64,000 nt of DNA from Neopestalotiopsis rosae (lineage: Eukaryota; Ascomycota; Sordariomycetes; Amphisphaeriales; Sporocadaceae). Positions 56,145 through 64,000 of the stretch are shown here, piece after piece (the stretch's first letter is position 1; each line of letters begins with the position of its first letter). Location: assembly GCA_023078685.1 (NCBI GenBank), contig JALGAS010000001.1, forward strand, positions 7,378,001 through 7,442,000, given 5' to 3'. The notes beneath the pieces are model-generated. The model searched no databases. It saw nothing but the letters and a program-made list of their open reading frames with translations, and had not been told where the DNA came from. Both the position numbers and the translations under genes were made by a program.

Positions 56145-58277
56145 TTTGTCGATCTTTTCAGAATGGAGAAAGTTGAGACGATGGGATATGACAGAGAAAA
56201 GGGATCAACACGATGAACGTGGTTTTTCTTTTTTTTGGTGGGTCAGGATTAAGATGTGTCCAGCACTCTGGGGAAAACTCTAGAGGCACGACATATTACC
56301 AAGATACGTGCCACAAAAGAGGGAGATCTGGTCAAAGAGATACCGGCTCTCAATTGGACCACGACAATGACTTGAAGTGTTGATAACACGGCAGCCGACA
56401 CAATACAGAGACAAAGGAAAGGGTATAGGCGCGGGATGTCGACAGAGAAAAAGAGAACAGAGACAAGACGCGACTAGGCGTGGTACAGAAAGGCCAGGCG
56501 CCTACCCTCTTGTATGAAACACACAGCCACTGCTGTTGGGCAAAATGACCTGCATTACAACCTGGTGGGCATCGGCTAGAACCGATCGATCTTGGTTGTA
56601 TGAATGATTCTACGATGCGAATCACTTGTGGCCAGTGCAAAAGAGAGACCCAACCCATTGCGTTAGCCTAGTCAGCTGCAAAGGCCTTGGTGACTTCGTT
56701 TCATGCGCTGTTGCCCAGGATCATTGGGTCCCAGGCGCCGGCCGCAAGGCAGCTCTGGGCCTCGGAAAAAGTCAGTCGTGGTCCTTTGTCGTAATGAGAG
56801 CAATTCGACAACATCGCACATAGTGGTTCTGAGTGAGTGGAGTGTATAGACTGACATGGCTCGATTTAAGCGCCCCACGGCCATGGGCAATCCCTTGGAC
56901 TGAAGTTTCCAAGAGCAGCAAATTCAGGCGCGCGTCAAGATATAATTGGCAGAAGTGATTTCCGGGGCATCTGCTTAGGGAAGCCCTCAGCCAATCGCCC
57001 CGGCCGCGCTAAGGCAACCTGTAGCCCCGGGCCCTAGAGTTGGTCACCCCACTAAAAGTCGGGCTCTAGAGGCTCGCATTGCATCTGTGCTAGAGATGAA
57101 GGGACGATACCCTGGATACCTGCCTCCTATATTCTGTCAATGCTGTCTGTCTTCCCACGCTTAAGGTTCTGCAGGGGAGTGCCGAGGCAGGTGCTGAAGA
57201 TATCTAGGTGCATTGTGGACCTCCTGCACTGCTGTCGACAGCTGATGAACTTCCATGTCGCCATATTCCGTTTCTTTGGTGCAAATGCCGCTCGCATGCT
57301 TGGGTACCTTGCCAGCTCGCCTGGGGAGGTATATAATCCCCCGCGTCGCCCGCTTCTAATCAACGCCAGAGGCAGTGGAGCTGCTCGACCTCAGTACTTG
57401 CGCAACCATGAATTTATTGGGTATCTTTCAGCTGCAAAGGTAGCCATTGCTCAGCATGGCCTCACCATGCAATTGCACTCGCACTCTGCACTACTTACCA
57501 AGCTTGATCGTGCTGGCAGAGGTCCTCGTTCAAGATTCGTTCTTCAGTTGGTCATGATCTCGGCAATACGTACGTAGCAGCCGTCTACCTAGACCTGGGA
57601 CTGGACGCCAAAAACGCGGGGTGCTTGACCGCATTCATCTCAGCTCCTATTGTATCCCGGTGCCCAGTAGGGATACCTAGAATCGAGCACCAAATATCCG
57701 TACGTACAGATTATTGCGGCAGACAGACGGTCTGATAAGCGATAAACACAACCATGCAGACCTACCAGCTACCTGATTTAGGTACTTTCCTACCAGGGTA
57801 TCGCGGCGTTTGATGCTTGTCACGTCTGTCTCGATTGCACTTCTTCAAGGTAGACATGAGCTGAGGTAGAAGAGGTAACCCGGGCATCATAAAATGTCTT
57901 AGCCACATTGAGCTATAGGCGCAATCATATCCTTGGAAGTCAACCAAGGCTCGAATTGCGCCGTCCAACCTCCCTACGCGTCCTTATCTTGAGGGTTTTC
58001 ATAAAGTTGCCAGTGCATGTCTTGTAGAAACTCACTTCTTCTTCTTTTGTGAATCTTGTCGCGTTGAGACCAGACAGAACTTGCGCGCTCGTCATCGCAA
58101 GCAGATCAAGTACGAAACCATTGCACAGGTCATCGAATGTGTCTGTGTTACCGTACTCTATTCTCTAGATAGACATCATTCATCTGTGTTCGACCCCGCT
58201 ATCGTCACCAATCCGCGCAACCAAGGCCTGGCACTCATGTTTCTAGATTTGGTCATATTGTCGTTGTCGCAATCATA
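56145..58277. other. Divergent intergenic region, Ser-rich protein / permease
   Basis: About 2.1 kb. A plus-strand ATG frame of 145 codons (57140-57577) has no family resemblance and is not called. Its TATA-like gaggtatataatccc (57327-57341) is the only motif I note. The rest includes the permease leader region. Confidence 0.5.
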
Positions 58278-60030
58278 ATGCCGTCCATTTCAGAAGAGCC
58301 GCGAGGGGTCAGCGCCATTGAGGAGAAGACTGATGTGCCCTATAATGTCGGCGAAAGTGCGCATGATGGTTTGGTCCCTATCACGGGAAACGCCGACCAG
58401 CTTCAGCGACACTTGGGAAACCGCCAGATCCAGCTCATCGCCATCGGTGGCACCATTGGCACCGCCCTCTTTGTCAGCATCGGGGGAGGACTGATGGAGG
58501 GAGGTCCCGGGAGTCTTTTCATCGCCTTTACTTTGTATTCCTGCCTGCTCGGTCTAGTCAACAATTGCCTCGCCGAGATGGTTGTGTATATGCCAGTCTC
58601 GGGATCCTTTGTGCGAATGGCTGGCAAGTGGGTAGACGAGTCTTTCGGGTTCATGGCCGGTTGGAACTTTTTCCTCTACGAGGCTTGCCTGATTCCCTTT
58701 GAAATATCCGCCTTGAATCTGGTTTTGACCTTCTGGAGAGATGATATACCTGCCGGTGCCGTCTGCGCTGCCTGCATCGTTCTATACGGGTAAGAACTAC
58801 TCGCCTATCTCCTGATGCATTCGAAATTCCGTGCTGACATGAGAAAACAGCGTCTTCAATGTTGTGGCAGTGAAATACTATGGCGAGGCCGAGTTTTGGC
58901 TATCGTCTGGCAAATTACTCCTCATCATTATGCTGTTTTGCTTTACATTCATTACAATGGTTGGCGGCAATCCGCAGCACGATACCTTTGGCTTCAGATA
59001 CTGGAACGAGCCAGGAGCTTTTGCTGAATACGTAACGACTGGAACTCTTGGCCGATTTGAAGGCTTCCTCGGTGCACTCTTTTCGGCCGCCTTCACGATT
59101 GTCGGGCCCGAATATCTGGCCATGGTTGCCGGCGAGACCGAGAGACCCCGTACGTATCTCAAGCAGGGCTTCAAGACCATGTACTGGCGGTTTGGTGCCT
59201 TTTTCATCCTCGGTGCGCTCTGTGTCGGCATCATCCTGCCGTACAATGACCCGACTCTGCAAAATGCTGGCACAGGAACAGCCAACGGTAGCCCCTACGT
59301 TATTGCGATGCAAAACATGGGCATCAAAGTTTTCCCACACATTGTCAATGCCTTGATGGTGACCAGCATCTTCTCGGCCGGCAATGCTTACACCTACTGC
59401 GCCATGAGATCACTATATAGCTTGGCTCTGGAGGGCCAAGCTCCCAAGATCTTCGCCAAGTGTACAAGACAGGGCATCCCCATATACGCCTTTGCAGTCA
59501 CCATGTGTTTCCCGTTCCTTTCCTTCCTGCAGGTCTCAAACAATACGGCCCAAGTCGTGACTTGGCTAGCCAATTTGACCGAGGCAGCTCAGATTATCGA
59601 CTTTATCGTCATGAGCGTGACCTATATATTCTTCTACCGAGCTCTGAAAGCTCAAGGCATTGACAGGAAAACGCTGCCCTACGTGGGATGGTGGCAACCA
59701 TGGTGCGCTTATATCGGTACCGCAGGCATGACCACCATGGTTTGCATCTACGGCTACACCACCTTTCTTCCCGGCTGGTGGGACGTGGGTACATTCTTCT
59801 CGTACTATACCATGGTGTTCGTCGCGTTTGTGACGTACTTTGGTTGGAAAATTGTCAAGAGGACCAAATTCGTGCCAGCAGCGCAGGCCGACCTCATTTG
59901 GGACAAGCCCGTCATTGATGCCTACGAAAACGCCTTGACCGAACCGCCAACCACGCTGCGGGAAGAGCTTCTCATCATGAGCGGACTCAGGAAGCGAAGA
60001 CTTCACGCTGGTTATCAAGATTCCGCATGA
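58278..60030 (+). CDS. Amino acid permease, DIP5-like (YAT family)
   Basis: Predicted 563 aa from two exons, 58278-58789 and 58851-60030 (61-bp intron with CTGAC branch site). It is a plasma-membrane proton/amino-acid symporter of the APC superfamily with about 12 helices. The first helix carries the family signature AIGGTIGTALFVSIGGGL, followed by VVYMPVSGSFVRMAGKWV. The stretch VKYYGEAEFWLSSGK and then PQHDTFGFRYWNEPGAFAEY is very close in pattern to yeast Dip5, the acidic amino acid permease, so Glu/Asp are plausible substrates, by inference. Both ends are cytosolic; the N terminus has Lys and acidic residues of the kind used for ubiquitin-driven turnover. Confidence 0.92.
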
Positions 60031-60296
60031 AAGGATGATTAAGCAATGATTGTCAAATGTGGACAATGACTTTTGACATATACACGCCACATAGATGGAA
60101 CAGCCTTGCCAAGGACTTATCATGATAATTTCTTTATATAGTAAATGCCAATCAACTGCACGCTGAAACGCTATGAATAAGACCGAAGGACGGTGAACTC
60201 GTCGAAATTTCCAAATCAATTTTCTATTTAGCGCCATGCAGAAGCGTACCTCACCACCCAAGACAACAAGATCTGGTCGGAATACATTCCCCTTCT

Positions 60297-60674
60297 CTAC
60301 TTTGATCCCGAAGTCGTCACCGCTCTAAACTTGTGACCAGCACCCTTACAAATGGGAGCACCAAGCTTCCTCTTGTAAATCGGCGGCTTGTGCGGAGGCC
60401 CATACTTTTCGTAGCGCACCGCCTGCCGCTGCTGCTGCTCGTAGCCGCCGTCGGCGTAGCAGGCTTCCCTGCCCCAGCGCGTGCCGGCCTCGGCGGGCTT
60501 GGGCTTGCCGTCGGGAGGGCTGTAGTTTGGATCGTCGTCTTCCTCCTCGTTCTCCTCCCACTCCTCGCCCGGCTGCTGGTCCCACTCCTTGACTACGGCG
60601 TGGTACGTCTTGTAGCACGCGCTGCACAGGCAGACGGACTGGTCGCCGGTGATCTTGCAACCGCTGTATACCAT
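60297..60674 (-). CDS. Small hypothetical protein with clustered cysteines
   Basis: A 125-aa single-exon frame from ATG 60674. The N terminus has CKITGDQSVCLCSAC, a spacing that could hold a metal, and two further cysteines lie downstream (EACYADG, APICKGAG). The middle is very acidic (EEWEENEEEDDDP) and the C terminus is basic. The codons are GC-rich and the strand opposite reads only shadow frames. I do not recognise it; an upstream exon is possible. The gene sits between the permease and SLD2. Confidence 0.6.
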   Translation of the reverse strand: MVYSGCKITGDQSVCLCSACYKTYHAVVKEWDQQPGEEWEENEEEDDDPNYSPPDGKPKPAEAGTRWGREACYADGGYEQQQRQAVRYEKYGPPHKPPIYKRKLGAPICKGAGHKFRAVTTSGSK

Positions 60675-61309
60675 TCTTATGTCATCCGGTGTATGTGAGT
60701 AATATCGTCTTTGGAGTTAGTGGTACAGATTGATCTGGATAAGTTGTCACACTTTGTTTGGTCGTTTTGGATTGTGAAGGTTTGTAGCGATTCGATGCTG
60801 GAGCGCTGGCAATTATTATACACGAGATAGCGCTTGTTTTGGCATCATAATAACCATAAAGGCACATTGCCGCTCTTTATGTTGGCCTGGGCTTGGCCGT
60901 TTGACACTTGCCTTGTGATGAAAGTTGACATGACTAGGCAAAGGAGAAAGGTGAGAATCAATTCCTTTGTCTCTTGTACTCATGGTTTCTTTAGAATCAT
61001 TGCGCTGCGTCAGCTGGGCAATGATGAAGCCGCCAAAGTATTCACCGTCAACAGCAAAGTGCCACATTATGCTCAGCCTTCTTCACCTTGATATCGTTAG
61101 CACGGCTAAGGTCCAAGTGATGCCTTGCTGGTCATATACTTACCTCATGCGGAGTTGACTCAAGGGAATAGCAGGGAAAACCCTCGGGCTAGAAGATTGG
61201 AACCTTCAATTCATCTTTATACTTTTTGCCGCCAGACAGCATGTTCACAAAATGGGAGTCTCAGCGCCAGAAAATGCTAGATTCATGTTCACGTGCCTCA
61301 TAATGTCCA
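60675..61309. other. Intergenic region, small-protein promoter to SLD2 3' flank
   Basis: No gene, repeat or clear signal seen. Confidence 0.5.
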
Positions 61310-62853
61310 TTACCTCCGCCGTCTAAATCTACTACCAAAGCCAGGTCCACCCTTTGCGCCATTGTTGCGCAACTTCAATCGTTTGAAGTTGGCATGCGCC
61401 ATGGCATTGACCTTTTTGGCTGCCCTCTTTATGGGATTTTCCTTTTCTGTCTTTGCCACTTCCTTCTTGACGGGCTTTGGCTTCTTTGTTCGTCTCTCTT
61501 CCCCGTCATAGTCCGAGCCAGTCAACTCGGCATCTGACTCTATGTCTAGAGGATATTCACCATCGCCCATTGCCCGAGCAGCGTCAAACTGCGTCTCGGG
61601 AACCACTTCCGCATCGCCCTCCTCGATATCCGAACCAGGTTCTCCTTCGAGTGGTTGCTGTGGTCTCTTTGCACGAGTCGGTTTCATATTGACCTTTCTG
61701 GTTGTCCTCTTCTGTCCCTTCTTCTTGTATATCCGCAAGGGCAAGCCATCGCGACCCAATTCGGGCTCTGGTTCGCTATCAAGCTCACCTTCGTTGTCAA
61801 AGCCACCGAGCAGTTGGTGACTCTGACTGTCAGGCTCCAAAATATTATTCTTGGGCGCTTCTTTGGGTCTTGGAGGCTGAGATGGTGGTCCCATGCCGGC
61901 CTCATTCTCCATCTCGTGCATAGCCTCGAGTTCGTCGTCTAGTTTCTCCTCTTCCAGTTTCCTTAAGCTGGCTACGATGTTGCTGAGTCCGCGTACCAGG
62001 GGCTTTCGGGGGAGTCTGATAGGTTGCGGGGATATGTATGCTCCATTCTCGCCGACCGGCGGCATGGGCGCTCTTCTCAAGAAAGCCGGAGTTGCGAACT
62101 GAAGTTTGGTGGCAGAGCTTGGAGATCTGACATCTTGCACGTTGTTGTCTCGATTTTTGAGGGGCGTTGCAAAGCTTCCCAGCGTGCCTCGTTTCTTTGA
62201 TGATTGAGGCGTTCTTCCTAGCTCAATTGCGCTCCCCGAATCCAGCTCGGCGTGCTTACGCTTACTAGGCGTTGCCTGTAGCTGGGGATGCGAGACAGCA
62301 ACATCACCTGATCGTGGTCTCGAAGGTGTCTGCTCATCCAAGAGGTCAAAAAGACCGAGTATCTTTCCGTCTCTTTGTGGAGTTGGGCCTATGGAAGTTG
62401 GGACGGCTGGACTAAAGAGTCTACGAATCGATGGGGTTTCCATGCCATCGAGGAGATCGGAATTGGGCTTGGGTTTTGAAGGTGTTGCAGCAGGTCTTGT
62501 TCGCTTGGATGGGGTCTGCGTCGATGACGTGTCTGCTTTGCGTGCTTTGTTCTTATTTTCCTTTTTTGGCGGCTGTACTTTGCCATCGAGTATGTCGCGA
62601 ACTTGGTTATATTTCTTGTACTTTTGGGCTGCGCCACTGTGTCAACGGAGTCCTTTCAAGGCGCAAGGAGATCGTGGTATCACGACCACCACCCAGCGAA
62701 AAGCACCGTACCTATTATCGGATTCGCCTTGATATCGTTGCGACCCGGTTTCTTGCCATCGTTCTTCTTTGCCCAGTCTCCTTCGAATTGCTTTAGTGCA
62801 GCTCGAAGCTCCTGAGCCCGCGCCTCATATTGCTGCCTTTCGGTGTCGCCCAT
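61310..62853 (-). CDS. SLD2: DNA replication regulator Sld2
   Basis: Predicted 486 aa from two exons, 62712-62853 and 61310-62628. Sld2 is phosphorylated by CDK and then binds Dpb11 with Sld3, loading the CMG helicase parts at origins. The N terminus has LRAALKQFEGDWAKKN and PGRNDIKANPIIAQKYKKYN, the conserved Sld2/RecQ4 N-terminal helix region. Many SP/TP sites (PTPQR, ATPSKRK, RTPQSSKK, RSPSS) are spread over 60-200, as needed for CDK control. The C-terminal part carries DGLPLRIYKKKGQKRTTRKV (about 335-360), the other family signature, and ends basic (RFRRRR). The correct acceptor is the second of two AGs 8 bp apart; the first would shift the frame. Confidence 0.93.
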
Positions 62854-63712
62854 GTCGGAAGGCGGGTATGGTCAAAGTCAATGCCGGAAATGCATAAGCA
62901 GCACATCAAAAACCTAAACGATCAAAACCGCAAAGTGTAAACAAACAATATGCTGAATGATGCTGAACAGATTGACAAAATTCTCAAATGCAAGTTGTGT
63001 AGTATGATCGACAGACTGCGTGTGGAATGCAGACAAGTTCCCATCCTTCGTTAAGAGAAACGCGAGCCATGGGTGGTGGGGTGTTTCAATGCTGAACATG
63101 GGGACCGCGTTCCCGTACCGTTGCTGCAATTAACTGAGCGCGACGCGACGCGCATCGACTAGACGTCAGATGCTTAGGTGGGGCAATAGTGGACAAACAT
63201 CAGTACTGGCCCCGCCAAAGGCGCAGGTCCCGAGTTACTCAGAGGTCCCCGGGCTTTTGGGGGCGGGTTTTGGCGGACTCTTTAGTGGGCATCTTTGCTT
63301 CGGCCGTCAAGCTTCAGCGCATTGATAGTGGCGGCCGTCTACGTACGAAGTACTATGTATATCGATTGGGCTCCGTCATCCGAAATTCGTGATACCTGCC
63401 AATTCTTTAAGGTTTCGATACTGAATGCTCGCTACCCGGTTACAACTGCTTGACAACCCAGCGCACTGGAAAAAGAAAAAAACGATCCCTGTCGCATTTA
63501 CCCGAGGACTGTTGAGCACCTCTGTTCTTTTCTTTTTCGTCTCTGGAAATTTTTACTTGTCTTATTCCTTTTTCCTTTCTTGCGAGCTCGGGTAGAGAGT
63601 GACCTCCTCCAGACACGTCACACAGCTAGGACAGTTAGTCAGTCCCTTGATTGCAGGGCAAAGCATTACGTTTCAATTCGTATCGAATCTGGACTCGACG
63701 GGGTTTCGGCAT
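62854..63712. other. Divergent intergenic region, SLD2 / RING protein
   Basis: Shared upstream DNA of SLD2 (minus) and the RING gene (plus). A CT-rich stretch around 63520-63580 precedes the RING start, as in many fungal promoters. No gene seen. Confidence 0.5.
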
Positions 63713-64000
63713 ATGGAACGTGATGGTGGCGACGGAGCAGATGTCCAGGCCAGGGTGCTTCAACATACACTACAAGAGGTAGCCTCTAGAAGCACAGTCG
63801 ATGGAAGCGCCCAAGTTGACTGCTGCGTCATCTGTCTAGATGCCATAACGGAAGCATGCGAGGCTCGCCCATGTCAGCACAGTAACTTTGATTTTGTCTG
63901 TCTCATCAACTGGCTTGAGCAGCAGCCAAAATGCCCACTCTGTAAAACCGCCGTTTCCGAAGTCCGCTATGAGTTTGATGGGCCAGACAGGAAAAGATGG
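63713..64000 (+). CDS. RING-finger protein, 5' part only (cut by window edge)
   Basis: The frame opens at ATG 63713 and runs 96 codons to the right edge with no stop. RING ligands: C38 and C41 (CVICLD), C54 and H56 (CQH), C63, C74 and C77 (CPLC). The position usually filled by the fifth ligand is Asp60 (NFDFVC), a substitution seen in other fungal RING-H2/D proteins with the FDF-x-C-L pattern. The finger sits at the extreme N terminus, followed by RYEFDGPDRKRW. It is probably a ubiquitin or SUMO E3 ligase; the rest of the protein, and so the substrate or location, lies outside the window. Confidence 0.85.
   Translation, partial: MERDGGDGADVQARVLQHTLQEVASRSTVDGSAQVDCCVICLDAITEACEARPCQHSNFDFVCLINWLEQQPKCPLCKTAVSEVRYEFDGPDRKRW

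Noticed and set aside
57140..57577. 145-codon ATG frame before the permease
   Set aside because: No family match and no splice extension; the TATA-like string within it argues against coding.

Overview
The window is nuclear DNA of a filamentous ascomycete. I infer Sordariomycetes, most likely Hypocreales-like, but cannot fix the genus. The genes are eukaryotic: most have one to five short GT-AG introns (usually 49-83 bp, up to 346 bp), on both strands, with no operons. Recognisable fungal families are a Grainyhead/CP2 factor, Kes1/Osh4, eIF2A, Hem14, Sld2, a fungal rhodopsin/Pth11-like receptor, a secreted tyrosinase and a DIP5-like permease.

Layout. 1-7157 is gene-poor with a 13-bp minisatellite and a 33-nt poly-T run. 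7158-10180 (minus) is a Grainyhead/CP2 factor, the csp-2 type, whose first exon is only 14 nt. 10181-23670 is a 13.5-kb stretch in which I find no gene: a pyrimidine-rich promoter side for csp-2, a 14-bp minisatellite and a long GAA tract. 23671-25038 (minus) is a secreted tyrosinase; 26907-28478 (plus) a seven-helix receptor-like protein; 29212-30931 (minus) the sterol/PI4P carrier Kes1. 33061-34476 (minus) is an intronless glycosyltransferase; 35085-36906 (minus) an XPG/GEN1-like nuclease gene whose frame is broken; 37760-38868 (plus) an SDR reductase, tail to tail with an intronless GH94 phosphorylase (39053-41458, minus). Then come a small AT-hook protein (42394-42765), eIF2A (44011-46169), a small secreted protein (47732-48375), Hem14 (49647-51754), two more secreted proteins (52340-53481 plus; 54014-56144 minus), a DIP5-like permease (58278-60030), a small Cys-containing protein (60297-60674), Sld2 (61310-62853) and the start of a RING protein cut by the right edge (63713-64000).

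There is no convincing gene cluster. The set mixes housekeeping functions (heme, translation, replication, sterol transport) with surface and secreted functions (tyrosinase, receptor, three secreted proteins, permease). I found no plainly new multi-gene system. The observations most worth following are the two frame breaks in a nuclease gene that otherwise keeps its catalytic motifs, AT-hook and SUMO-interacting tail; a predicted 21-nt microexon in HEM14; a competing pair of acceptor sites in SLD2; and two intronless, bacterial-like carbohydrate genes 5 kb apart.
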